From NCBI GenBank assembly GCA_900316805.1, contig ONEJ01000094.1, forward strand, positions 1 to 35,800: a stretch of DNA of 35,800 nucleotides, given 5' to 3'. The position numbers and the translations under genes were made by a program. Below are positions 9,605 to 17,432 of the stretch, one piece after another. This DNA is from an uncultured Lachnospiraceae bacterium (GTDB lineage: Bacteria > Bacillota > Clostridia > Lachnospirales > Lachnospiraceae). A model generated the notes under the pieces. That model saw only the letters and a program-made list of their open reading frames with translations. It was not told where the DNA came from and did not search any database. The first letter of the stretch is position 1, and each line of letters opens with the position of its first letter.

Positions 9605-11278
9605 TTATTTTTCATCCTTCAGCTCAAGAATGGCTCCACGGTTTCCGGATGTTACAAGAGAGGCATAGCGCTTCAGATAGCCGGTGGTTACCTTCGGCTC
9701 TCTCGGCTGCCATTTTGCCCGGCGCGCTTCTAATTCTTCATCAGAAACATCCAATTCCAGTGAAAGCTCCGGAATATTGATCTTAATGATATCTCCTTCT
9801 TCCACCAGAGCGATTGGTCCCCCAACTGCCGCTTCCGGAGAAACATGACCGATGGAAGCACCGCGGGAAGCACCGGAGAAACGTCCGTCCGTGATCAGTG
9901 CCACAGAGCTTCCCAGTCCCATTCCTGCAATGGCAGAGGTAGGATTGAGCATCTCTCTCATTCCCGGACCTCCCTTCGGTCCCTCATAGCGGATCACAAC
10001 CACATCCCCGGCTACGATCCTGCCGCCCTTGATAGCTGCAATCGCATCCTCTTCACTGTCAAAGACACGGGCCGGTCCCTCATGAACCATCATCTCAGAA
10101 ACAACTGCGGAACGCTTTACAACAGAACCATCCGGAGCCAGATTACCCTTTAAGACTGCCAGACCGCCGGTCTTGCTGTATGGATTGTCTACCGGACGAA
10201 TCACCTCCGGATTTAAGTTCACTGCATTGGCAATATTCTCCCCGATTGTTTTACCGGTAACGGTCATGCAGTCAGTATTCAAAAGACCGATGTCTGCCAA
10301 TTCCTTCATGACAGCGTAAACACCGCCGGCCTCATTGAGATCCTCCATGTAAGTAGGACCTGCCGGAGCCAGATGACAGAGGTTTGGTGTCTTCTCGCTG
10401 ATAGGATTTGCAAAGCTGATATCAAAGTCAAAACCGATCTCATGAGCAATGGCCGGAAGATGCAGCATGGAGTTAGTAGAGCAGCCCAGTGCCATATCCA
10501 CGGTCAAGGCATTTAAGATAGCCTCCTTTGTCATAATATCTCTTGCACGGATATTCTTACGAACCATTTCCATAACAGCCATACCAGCATGCTTAGCCAG
10601 CTTGATACGCTCGGAATAAACTGCCGGAATGGTTCCGTTGCCGCGAAGTCCCATTCCAAGAGCCTCCGTGAGACAGTTCATGGAATTGGCAGTATACATA
10701 CCGGAGCAGGAACCGCAGGTCGGACAAACCTTGTTCTCGAACTCTGTCACATCATCCTCTGTATAAGTACCGGCTGCGTAGGAGCCTACGGCCTCAAACA
10801 TAGAGGAAAGGCTTCTCTTCTGTCCCTTCACGTGGCCTGCCAGCATAGGACCACCGGATACAAATACGGTAGGCAGATTCAGTCTGGCTGCTGCCATCAG
10901 AAGTCCCGGTACGTTCTTATCACAGTTTGGCACCATAACCAGTGCGTCAAACTGATGGGCGATTGCCATACACTCGGTGGAATCTGCAATCAGATCTCTG
11001 GTAACCAGGGAATATTTCATACCGATATGTCCCATGGCGATTCCGTCACAGACTGCGATTGCCGGAAATACCACCGGCACACCACCGGCCTCCGCAACCC
11101 CAAGCTTCACAGCCTCCACAATTTTATCCAGATTCATATGGCCGGGAACGATCTCATTGTAAGAGCTTACGATTCCTACCATAGGCTTTTTCATTTCTTC
11201 CGGGGTAAATCCCAGAGCATTGAACAGACTTCTTGCGGGAGCCTGCTGCATACCGCTTCTTGCGTTATCACTTATCAT
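9605..11278 (-). CDS. ilvD: Dihydroxy-acid dehydratase
   Basis: This iron-sulfur enzyme dehydrates 2,3-dihydroxy acids to 2-oxo acids, the third common step of branched-chain amino acid synthesis. It has 557 residues. Cluster cysteines are visible at C119 (NCDKNVPG) and within C185, C188 and C191 ([10 protein letters not shown]). The position that holds a cysteine (TPCN) in the oxygen-stable [2Fe-2S] enzymes reads NEIVPGH here, so an oxygen-sensitive [4Fe-4S] form is likely, fitting an anaerobe. The C-terminal GGRFSGA-like substrate motif is present as [16 protein letters not shown] precedes the ATG by 7 bases. It is read directly after the small membrane peptide gene. Confidence 0.97.
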   Translation of the reverse strand: MISDNARSGMQQAPARSLFNALGFTPEEMKKPMVGIVSSYNEIVPGHMNLDKIVEAVKLGVAEAGGVPVVFPAIAVCDGIAMGHIGMKYSLVTRDLIADSTECMAIAHQFDALVMVPNCDKNVPGLLMAAARLNLPTVFVSGGPMLAGHVKGQKRSLSSMFEAVGSYAAGTYTEDDVTEFENKVCPTCGSCSGMYTANSMNCLTEALGMGLRGNGTIPAVYSERIKLAKHAGMAVMEMVRKNIRARDIMTKEAILNALTVDMALGCSTNSMLHLPAIAHEIGFDFDISFANPISEKTPNLCHLAPAGPTYMEDLNEAGGVYAVMKELADIGLLNTDCMTVTGKTIGENIANAVNLNPEVIRPVDNPYSKTGGLAVLKGNLAPDGSVVKRSAVVSEMMVHEGPARVFDSEEDAIAAIKGGRIVAGDVVVIRYEGPKGGPGMREMLNPTSAIAGMGLGSSVALITDGRFSGASRGASIGHVSPEAAVGGPIALVEEGDIIKINIPELSLELDVSDEELEARRAKWQPREPKVTTGYLKRYASLVTSGNRGAILELKDEK

Positions 11279-11305
11279 ATATGTACTCCTTCCCAGATAA
11301 ATCTT

Positions 11306-11410
11306 TTAATCCTTTTTCTTCAATACTGCTGCGATCACTGCAATCACCACCACAACGGAAACGACGATTCCAATAATTGCAAGTAATCCTAATATACTAT
11401 TAATCATCAT
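11306..11410 (-). CDS. Predicted 34-residue single-pass membrane peptide, coupled to leuB
   Basis: A short gene of 35 codons fills most of the gap between leuB and ilvD. It encodes MMINSILGLLAIIG, then a run of valine, isoleucine and alanine to about residue 29, and ends KKKD. The hydrophobic helix of about 24 residues with a lysine tail suggests one membrane span with a cytoplasmic C-terminus. The ribosome binding site AGGAGG (11419-11424) overlaps the leuB stop codon and sits 8 bases before the ATG, one of the best sites in the window. This argues that it is translated and coupled to leuB. A second ATG follows at once and could be used. No known family is recognised. It does not read like a classic leader peptide because leucine, isoleucine and valine codons serve a transmembrane span and no attenuator follows. 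Confidence 0.72.
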   Translation of the reverse strand: MMINSILGLLAIIGIVVSVVVVIAVIAAVLKKKD

Positions 11411-11423
11411 TGCAGGTTCCTCC

Positions 11424-12524
11424 TTAGACGCGCTCTGCGATCAGATCACCCATCCGGGCAGTTCCCACCTCTGTGATTCCTTCCGTACTCTCTCCTGCCT
11501 GTGGCATGATGTCGATGGTTCGCCAGCCTTCCTTCAGTACCTGCTTTACGGCACTCTCGATAGCATCCGCTTCCTGATCCAGATCAAAGGTATAGCGAAG
11601 CATCATAGCTGCACTTAAGATGGTGGCAATGGGGTTTGCGATTCCCTTGCCTGCGATATCCGGTGCAGATCCGCCGCTGGGCTCATAGAGACCAAACTTT
11701 GTATCATTTAAGCTGGCGGAGGACAGCATACCGATGGAGCCGGTCACCATGGAGGCTTCATCGGATAAGATATCTCCAAACATATTCTCTGTCAGGATCA
11801 CATCAAACTGCTTCGGATCTTTCACCAGCTGCATAGCACAGTTGTCCACCAGCATATGCTCATAGGTTACCTCCGGATAATCCTTCGCAACCTCATCCAC
11901 AATTTTTCTCCAGAGTCTGGAGGAATCCAGCACGTTGGCCTTATCCACGGAAGTCACCTTCTTACGGCGCTTCATGGCAATATCAAAGCCGCGTTTTGCG
12001 ATGCGGCGGATTTCCGTCTCGCTGTATGTAAGGGTATCCGTTGCGGTCTCCACACCGTCTGCCATTTCGGTTTTTCTCTCTCCGAAATAAAGTCCGCCGG
12101 TCAGTTCCCTCATAATCATCATATCAAAGCCACTGCCGATGATGTCATCCCTGAGGGGACAGGCAGCCTTCAGTTCCTCATAAAGATAAGCCGGTCTTAA
12201 GTTTGCAAACAGATTTAAAGATTTGCGAAGCTTTAACAATCCTGCCTCCGGACGCAGATCCGGTGGAAGCTTATACCATGGCGAAGTGGAAGTGTTTCCT
12301 CCGATAGATCCCATCAACACTGCATCGCTGGTCTTTGCCGTCTCAATAGCCTCATCCGTAAGCGGCACGCCCGTGGCATCAATGGAACAGCCCCCCATCA
12401 GAATCTCTGTATAATGAAAGCTGTGGCCGTATTTCTTTCCCACACTGTCCAACACCTTCTTAGCCTCTGTAACGATCTCCGGTCCGATTCCATCCCCGGA
12501 AATCACGCCAATTTGACACTCCAT
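11424..12524 (-). CDS. leuB: 3-isopropylmalate dehydrogenase
   Basis: It oxidises and decarboxylates 3-isopropylmalate to 2-oxoisocaproate with NAD, in leucine synthesis. It has 366 residues, the usual length. The N-terminus ([14 protein letters not shown]) and the signature ([19 protein letters not shown]) with metal-binding aspartates D249-area and D253-area identify the beta-decarboxylating dehydrogenase family. The E/L-rich specificity helix and ELTGGLYFG support LeuB over isocitrate dehydrogenase. It is the first gene of the operon, about 35 bases after a strong promoter start. AGAGG precedes the ATG. The partner genes leuA, leuC and leuD are not in the window. Confidence 0.96.
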   Translation of the reverse strand: MECQIGVISGDGIGPEIVTEAKKVLDSVGKKYGHSFHYTEILMGGCSIDATGVPLTDEAIETAKTSDAVLMGSIGGNTSTSPWYKLPPDLRPEAGLLKLRKSLNLFANLRPAYLYEELKAACPLRDDIIGSGFDMMIMRELTGGLYFGERKTEMADGVETATDTLTYSETEIRRIAKRGFDIAMKRRKKVTSVDKANVLDSSRLWRKIVDEVAKDYPEVTYEHMLVDNCAMQLVKDPKQFDVILTENMFGDILSDEASMVTGSIGMLSSASLNDTKFGLYEPSGGSAPDIAGKGIANPIATILSAAMMLRYTFDLDQEADAIESAVKQVLKEGWRTIDIMPQAGESTEGITEVGTARMGDLIAERV

Positions 12525-12541
12525 AGTTCATCCTCTTTTCT

Positions 12542-12595
12542 TAGTAATAAAAGTCTATTACCTATTACTATATAGCAACATCTGTATATTTTCAA
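12542..12595 (-). promoter_or_regulatory. Promoter of the leuB-ilvD-ilvB-serC-serA operon with overlapping inverted repeat
   Basis: TTGAAA (12590-12595), 17 bases, TATAGT (12567-12572), a near-consensus vegetative promoter. An 8-bp perfect inverted repeat, TAGTAATA at 12542-12549 and TATTACTA at 12563-12570, covers the start site and part of the -10 box and could be an operator or a 5' end hairpin. The leader is only about 35 bases, so no T-box or attenuator fits. Confidence 0.78.
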
Positions 12596-12614
12596 CAAAA
12601 AATACGTTTAACTG

Positions 12615-12642
12615 CAAAAAAAGGAAGCCCAAACAGGCTTCC
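12615..12642 (-). terminator. Intrinsic terminator after yajC
   Basis: On the minus strand GGAAGCC, a 6-base loop and GGCTTCC are followed by seven T. It begins 10 bases after the yajC stop codon and separates the tgt-yajC unit from the leuB promoter. Confidence 0.92.
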
Positions 12643-12651
12643 CCCTCTTAA

Positions 12652-13002
12652 CTATGCGTCTTTCTTTGCAGCATCTTCCGGCTTCTCCACTTCCATAATG
12701 GCAGCCTTCTGCATCGGAATACGGCAGTTCTTATTATTACCAAATTCTACAATCACGGTATCATCCATAAGGTCAATGACGGTTCCGTAAAATCCGGAAG
12801 TTGTCAGGATACTGTCTCCTACTGCCACTTCGGAAAGCATCAGCTCCTTCTTCTTCTGCTCCTTCTTCTGGGGACGGATCATCAGAAAATACATAAAGGC
12901 AAATAAAACTACCAGCCATACGATCATTCCTACCAGTCCCATACCTCCGGCGGCATTGGCATTTGCTGCCGTAGTACTGCTCTGTGCTAAAATTCTATAC
13001 AC
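12652..13002 (-). CDS. yajC: Preprotein translocase subunit YajC
   Basis: This is a small membrane protein that associates with SecDF-YidC and assists protein export. It has 116 residues: a short N-terminal region, one membrane span at about 26-44 (LVGMIVWLVVLFAFMYF), the family motif MIRPQKKEQKKK, and a cytoplasmic beta-rich domain (VGDSILTTSGFYGTVIDL). The start is a GTG at 13002, 8 bases after AGGAGG. It follows tgt, the classic tgt-yajC pair, but also has its own promoter. A good terminator follows, and no secD or secF is next to it. Confidence 0.94.
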   Translation of the reverse strand: MYRILAQSSTTAANANAAGGMGLVGMIVWLVVLFAFMYFLMIRPQKKEQKKKELMLSEVAVGDSILTTSGFYGTVIDLMDDTVIVEFGNNKNCRIPMQKAAIMEVEKPEDAAKKDA

Positions 13003-13036
13003 GGTTTTTTCCTCCTAAAATAAAATACTAAAGAGT

Positions 13037-13065
13037 ATTCTACACAAAATTACGGACAAGGGCAA
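13037..13065 (-). promoter_or_regulatory. Internal promoter for yajC
   Basis: TTGCCC (13060-13065), 17 bases, TAGAAT (13037-13042), lying between tgt and yajC. It would allow yajC to be transcribed independently of tgt. Confidence 0.6.
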
Positions 13066-13090
13066 GTCCCTTTTCCTATTTTACACTTTT

Positions 13091-14218
13091 TCACGAAAAC
13101 CCTTCCAGTTTCTTCGCCTTATAGGATGCAAATTCTCCCGCATCCAGCGCGTCCCGGATTTCCTGCATCATGGTATTGTAGAAATAAAGATTATGCAGCA
13201 CGCAAAGGCGCATGCCCAGCATCTCTTTCGCTTTCAGCAGATGTCTGGTATATGCCCTGCTATAGGTACGGCAGGCCGGGCACTGGCACCCCTCTTCAAT
13301 GGGGCGCATGTCTTTCTCGTATTTCTGGTTAAAAAGATTCAGCTTTCCCTGATTGGTATATACATGTCCGTGGCGTCCGTTGCGGCTGGGATATACGCAG
13401 TCAAAAAAGTCGATTCCCCGCTCCACCGCCTCTAAAATATTGGCCGGTGTCCCCACCCCCATCAGGTAGGTAGGCTTATTCACCGGAAGGTGCGGAACCG
13501 TCACATCCAGAATATGATACATTTCCTCGTGAGTCTCTCCTACCGCCAGACCGCCAATGGCATATCCGTCCAGATCCATTTCCGCAATGCGTTTCGCATG
13601 ATCAATCCGGATGTCATCATAGACAGCCCCCTGGTTGATTCCGAAAAGAAGCTGGTTTTGATTGATGGTATCCGGCAGACGGTTGAGCCGTCCCATCTCT
13701 TTCTTGCAGCGCTCCAGCCAGCGGGTGGTGCGGTTCACGGAATTCTCCACGTAATCCCGTTCTGCCACACTGGAGGGACACTCATCGAAAGCCATGGCGA
13801 TGGTGGACCCCAGATTGGACTGAATCTGCATACTCTCCTCCGGTCCCATGAAAATCTTCGCCCCATCTACATGGGAGTGAAACCACACCCCCTCTTCCTT
13901 GATTTTCCGCAGGCCTGCCAGGGAAAACACCTGAAATCCACCGGAATCCGTAAGGATCGGACGATCCCACACCATAAATTTATGAAGTCCTCCCACTTCT
14001 TTGATGAGCTTGTCCCCCGGGCGGACATGCAGATGATAGGTATTGGATAATTCCACCTGACAACCAATTTCCTTCAGCTCCTCCGTGGACACCGCCCCCT
14101 TGATAGCTCCCACTGTTCCTACGTTCATAAACACCGGCGTCTGGATATCTCCGTGTACTGTGTGAAACACGCCTCTCTTGGCGCGTCCTTCCTGTTTTAA
14201 CAATTCATATACTGCCAT
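13091..14218 (-). CDS. tgt: tRNA-guanine transglycosylase
   Basis: It exchanges guanine 34 in tRNAs with GUN anticodons for a 7-deazaguanine, on the way to queuosine. It has 375 residues in a TIM barrel. D91 (TDSGGFQ) is the catalytic or base-recognising aspartate, and D273 (FFDCVYPSRNGRHG) is the nucleophile. The zinc site is C311, C313, C316 and H342, with the 26-residue Cys-to-His spacing of the E. coli enzyme. The queA and preQ1 synthesis genes are not in the window. The ribosome binding site is modest (AAAGTGAG). It is transcribed divergently from aroC. Confidence 0.97.
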   Translation of the reverse strand: MAVYELLKQEGRAKRGVFHTVHGDIQTPVFMNVGTVGAIKGAVSTEELKEIGCQVELSNTYHLHVRPGDKLIKEVGGLHKFMVWDRPILTDSGGFQVFSLAGLRKIKEEGVWFHSHVDGAKIFMGPEESMQIQSNLGSTIAMAFDECPSSVAERDYVENSVNRTTRWLERCKKEMGRLNRLPDTINQNQLLFGINQGAVYDDIRIDHAKRIAEMDLDGYAIGGLAVGETHEEMYHILDVTVPHLPVNKPTYLMGVGTPANILEAVERGIDFFDCVYPSRNGRHGHVYTNQGKLNLFNQKYEKDMRPIEEGCQCPACRTYSRAYTRHLLKAKEMLGMRLCVLHNLYFYNTMMQEIRDALDAGEFASYKAKKLEGFS

Positions 14219-14253
14219 ATTTACTCACTTTCTCAACGTCTATTTCCTATGAA

Positions 14254-14282
14254 AATATACCATAACTTCCTTGACGATTCAA
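14254..14282 (-). promoter_or_regulatory. tgt promoter
   Basis: TTGAAT (14277-14282), 17 bases, TATATT (14254-14259) on the minus strand. Its -35 box touches the -35 box of the aroC promoter on the other strand, so the two promoters are back to back. Confidence 0.7.
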
Positions 14283-14300
14283 TCAAATGTTGATTATAAT
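14271..14300 (+). promoter_or_regulatory. aroC promoter
   Basis: TTGACG (14271-14276), 18 bases, TATAAT (14295-14300). The spacer contains the inverted repeat AATCAA, ATG, TTGATT (14281-14295), a possible binding site. The leader to the aroC ATG is about 55 bases. Confidence 0.8.
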
Positions 14301-14361
14301 GAAATTTACGGGGCAATTGCCACCAACACATTTTACATACAGAATCATTAAGGAGGCTATT

Positions 14362-15459
14362 ATGGCAGGATCTTCATTTGGAAATATATTTCGTATTACA
14401 ACCTGGGGCGAATCCCACGGAAAAGGCATCGGCGTCGTGGTAGACGGCTGTCCGGCAGGGCTTTCCCTTTCCGAGGAGGATATCCAGAGTTTTCTGAACC
14501 GCCGCAAGCCGGGACAGTCCAAATTTACCACCCAGAGGCAGGAAGCGGATTCCGTGGAAATTCTCTCCGGCATCTTCGAGGGAAAGACCACAGGCACCCC
14601 CATCTCCATGGTGGTATGGAATACGGACCAGCGTTCTCACGACTACAGTGAAATCGCATCCTACTACCGTCCGGGTCATGCAGATTTCTGTTTTGATGAA
14701 AAATACGGATTTCGTGACTACCGGGGTGGCGGACGTTCCTCCGGCCGGGAAACCATCGGACGCGCAGCCGGTGGTGCCATCGCTGCAAAACTGCTGGAGC
14801 AGATGGGTATCACATTTCTTACCTACAGCCGCTCTATCGGACCGGTAACCATCGATAATTCCCGTTTTGACCCGGATGAAATCAATAACAACAAGCTTTA
14901 TATGCCGGACGCAGCTGCCGCAGAACAAGCTTCCGCTTATCTGGAGGAATGCATGAAAAACCGCAATTCCTGCGGTGGTGTCATCGAATGTGTGGTAAAG
15001 GGACTTCCGGTTGGCCTGGGAGATCCGGTGTTTGAAAAGCTGGATGCCAATCTTGCAAAAGCAATTCTTTCCATCGGCGCTGTAAAGGGCTTTGAAATCG
15101 GAGATGGATTTGCTGCCGCAGCCTCCACCGGCCTGAACAACAATGATGCCTTCTACATGAAGGATGGAAAGGTTGAGAAGAAAACCAATCATTCCGGCGG
15201 AACCTTAGGGGGCATGAGCGATGGCGCTCCCCTTGTATTCCGGGCTGCAGTCAAGCCAACCCCTTCCATCGCCTCCACCCAGGAGACTGTCAACCAGTCC
15301 GGGGAAGAAATCGAAGTAAACATCAAGGGACGCCATGACCCCATCATCGTTCCGAGAGCGGTGGTTGTGGTGGAATCCATGGCTGCCATTACCATTGTGA
15401 ATGCCTTGCTCTCCAACATGACGGCAAAGTTAGACCGCATTATCGATTTCTATCGCTAA
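14362..15459 (+). CDS. aroC: Chorismate synthase
   Basis: This FMNH2-dependent enzyme removes phosphate from EPSP to give chorismate, the last common step to aromatic amino acids and folate. It has 365 residues. The start is MAGSSFGNIFRITTWGESHG with AAGGAGG six bases upstream; an in-frame extension to 14287 would run over the promoter and is rejected. Family signatures GESHG, the arginine-rich GRSSGRETIGRAAGG near residues 117-131, and the C-terminal RHDPIIVPRA are intact. It is one of only two plus-strand genes and stands alone between a divergent promoter and a bidirectional terminator. No other shikimate gene is beside it. Confidence 0.97.
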   Translation: MAGSSFGNIFRITTWGESHGKGIGVVVDGCPAGLSLSEEDIQSFLNRRKPGQSKFTTQRQEADSVEILSGIFEGKTTGTPISMVVWNTDQRSHDYSEIASYYRPGHADFCFDEKYGFRDYRGGGRSSGRETIGRAAGGAIAAKLLEQMGITFLTYSRSIGPVTIDNSRFDPDEINNNKLYMPDAAAAEQASAYLEECMKNRNSCGGVIECVVKGLPVGLGDPVFEKLDANLAKAILSIGAVKGFEIGDGFAAAASTGLNNNDAFYMKDGKVEKKTNHSGGTLGGMSDGAPLVFRAAVKPTPSIASTQETVNQSGEEIEVNIKGRHDPIIVPRAVVVVESMAAITIVNALLSNMTAKLDRIIDFYR

Positions 15460-15467
15460 CATATTGT

Positions 15468-15497
15468 AAAAAAGAGGCGGAACCCCGCCTCTTTTTT
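15468..15497. terminator. Bidirectional terminator between aroC and trhP
   Basis: GAGGCGG (15474-15480), loop AACC, CCGCCTC (15485-15491), flanked by A-tract and T-tract on both sides. It can end aroC on the plus strand and the ireB-to-trhP operon on the minus strand. Confidence 0.93.
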
Positions 15498-15506
15498 AAT
15501 TAATTA

Positions 15507-16766
15507 TTAAAACTTCCCGCATGGATTTCCCAGCGGCTCCCGCCTGCGCAAAATATCGTACTCCTCCAGCTCGATTCCCAGATCTACATAAAAAATCTGT
15601 TTGGAGTGGGGACAAGACTCAATGGGATTCCCCTCCTCATCCAGCATGGCGCGGACAGTTACGGAAATATTATCTCCCTTCGGTTTCATGACCTCAATCT
15701 GCTCTCCCACCGAAAACTTGTTTCTCTGCTCCATCCGGTAGAAGCCTTCAGCATTTCTTTGCCCCACCAGGCCCAGATAGGTGTATCCCTTCTCATAGGT
15801 ATTGTTATCGTAGATCTGGGCTTCCTCCGATGGCTTTCCATAGAAAAATCCCGTGGTAAACTGCCGGTAGGTGCAGCTTTTGATTTGCTCCAGATACCAG
15901 GGCATATTGCTTTCGTACTTTGCAGGCGATTCCAGATAGTCATCGATGGCCTTCCGGTAGGTTCGCGCCACCGTAGCCACATAGAGCGCCGTCTTCATCC
16001 GGCCTTCTATCTTGAAGCTGTCGATTCCCGCTTCCATCAGATCCGGAATATGCCCGATCATGCAGAGATCCTTTGAATTAAAAATAAAGGTTCCCCGCTC
16101 ATTCTCATATACCGGAAGATATTCGCCGGGACGCTTTTCCTCCACCACCGCATACTTCCAGCGGCAGGGGTGGGTGCAGGCACCATGATTGGCGTCTCTC
16201 CCCGTAAAATAATTCGATAACAGACACCGGCCGGAATAGGAAATACACATTGCCCCATGAATGAAGGTCTCGATTTCCAGATCCTCGGAAATCTGCCTGC
16301 GAATCTCTTTGATTTCCGCAAGAGAAAGTTCCCTGGCGGTCACCACACGGCTGGCTCCCAGATCATACCAGAACCGGAAGGTATCATAATTGGTATTGTT
16401 AGCCTGGGTGCTGATATGGCGTTCAATATCCGGACAATATTCCTTTGCCAGCATGAATACCCCGGGGTCCGCGATAATCAGTGCATCCGGGCGATCCGGC
16501 TTCATGTCATTCAGTTCCATAAAATAGGTTTTTACCCCCTCCAGGTCTGCGTTATGGGCCAAAATATTAGCCGTCACATAGACCTTCACCCCACGCGCGT
16601 GGGCAAACCGGATGCCCTCCGCCATCTCCTCCATGGAGAAATTCTTCGCCTTTGCCCGAAGGCCAAAGGCTTCCCCGCCAATATACACTGCATCTGCGCC
16701 GTAGATCACGGCTACCTTCAAAACCTCAAGGCTGCTGGCCGGAACAAGCAACTCTGTTTTTCTCAT
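15507..16766 (-). CDS. trhP: Peptidase U32 family tRNA hydroxylase TrhP (YrrO-like)
   Basis: This U32-family protein has 419 residues. In Bacillus subtilis and E. coli, U32 proteins of this type make 5-hydroxyuridine at position 34 of tRNA, using prephenate as the source. The U32 signature is visible in the middle (ETFIHGAMCISYSGRC, about residues 163-178), followed by further cysteines (GACTHPCRW) that may bind iron and sulfur. The N-terminal TIM-barrel start (ELLVPASSLEVLKVA) and the C-terminal beta domain are present. It follows trmR by 14 bases, the enzyme that acts on its product. The assignment rests on length, signature and the trmR link. A collagenase-like peptidase label is the older name and is less likely. 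Confidence 0.88.
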   Translation of the reverse strand: MRKTELLVPASSLEVLKVAVIYGADAVYIGGEAFGLRAKAKNFSMEEMAEGIRFAHARGVKVYVTANILAHNADLEGVKTYFMELNDMKPDRPDALIIADPGVFMLAKEYCPDIERHISTQANNTNYDTFRFWYDLGASRVVTARELSLAEIKEIRRQISEDLEIETFIHGAMCISYSGRCLLSNYFTGRDANHGACTHPCRWKYAVVEEKRPGEYLPVYENERGTFIFNSKDLCMIGHIPDLMEAGIDSFKIEGRMKTALYVATVARTYRKAIDDYLESPAKYESNMPWYLEQIKSCTYRQFTTGFFYGKPSEEAQIYDNNTYEKGYTYLGLVGQRNAEGFYRMEQRNKFSVGEQIEVMKPKGDNISVTVRAMLDEEGNPIESCPHSKQIFYVDLGIELEEYDILRRREPLGNPCGKF

Positions 16767-16780
16767 GTCTAACCTCTTTC

Positions 16781-17428
16781 CTATGGTTCTTTTTTCGTGC
16801 TGACCGTCACACCGTCTCCCACCGGAAGCACTGCTGTCACCAGATCCTCCCGGTGCGTCAGTTCATACAGATACTCCCGCATCCGCTTATAGATGGTGCG
16901 GTTTCTTCTGGTCACTGCGTAATGGGACTCGATAATGTCTCCATCCTGCAGTACATTATCCGACACCAGCGTTCCACCGGTCTTCAAAAGCCGGAATATC
17001 TCAGGCAGAAAATGAATGTACTGTCCCTTTGCCGCATCCATAAAAATAAAATCGAAGGGCTCGGACAGGGTGGGTAGCACCTCTGCCGCATCCCCCTCGA
17101 TCAATGTGATGCAGTCCTCCCTGCCCGCCCGCCTGAAATTCTCACGGGCAATGGGAATTCTTTTCTCATAATTTTCTATGGTAACGATTTCGCAGGGATC
17201 CGGCGTGTATTCTGCCATTAAAATGGCAGAATACCCAACCGCCGTTCCCACTTCGAGAATCCTTTTAGGTCTGGTCATAGCTAAAAGCAGCTTTAAAAAG
17301 CTCTGCATTTCCTTGCGGATAATGGGCACATAGGTATCCAGTGCCTCCCGCTCAATTTCATCCAGCACCTTTGTATTGCCGGTATCCAGCGAGTTGATAT
17401 AAGTAACCAGCCGCTCATCTACTATCAT
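16781..17428 (-). CDS. trmR: tRNA 5-hydroxyuridine methyltransferase TrmR (YrrM-like O-methyltransferase)
   Basis: This is a SAM-dependent O-methyltransferase that in B. subtilis converts hydroxyuridine 34 to 5-methoxyuridine in tRNA. It has 215 residues. SAM motif I is ILEVGTAVGYSAI at about 56-68, the acidic motif follows (TIENYEKR), and the metal-site DAAKGQYIHF resembles the catechol-methyltransferase fold. The start MIVDERLVTYIN is chosen over an upstream in-frame start because it gives the family length and avoids a long overlap with the preceding gene, which ends 4 bases earlier. GGGAG lies in the end of that gene. The order trmR-trhP mirrors B. subtilis yrrM-yrrN-yrrO. Confidence 0.9.
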   Translation of the reverse strand: MIVDERLVTYINSLDTGNTKVLDEIEREALDTYVPIIRKEMQSFLKLLLAMTRPKRILEVGTAVGYSAILMAEYTPDPCEIVTIENYEKRIPIARENFRRAGREDCITLIEGDAAEVLPTLSEPFDFIFMDAAKGQYIHFLPEIFRLLKTGGTLVSDNVLQDGDIIESHYAVTRRNRTIYKRMREYLYELTHREDLVTAVLPVGDGVTVSTKKEP

Positions 17429-17432
17429 TGTA

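Noticed and set aside
10589-11386. A 265-codon open frame on the plus strand opposite ilvD and the small peptide gene
   Set aside because: It lies antisense to IlvD and has no ribosome binding site. The composition is antisense-like.
12525-12600. T-box or amino acid attenuator upstream of leuB
   Set aside because: The leader after the promoter is about 35 bases and shows no T-box sequence, specifier loop or terminator/antiterminator pair.
13050-13090. A terminator between tgt and yajC
   Set aside because: Only a 5-bp stem (AAGGG and CCCTT) without a T-tract is seen, and it overlaps a candidate -35 box of yajC.
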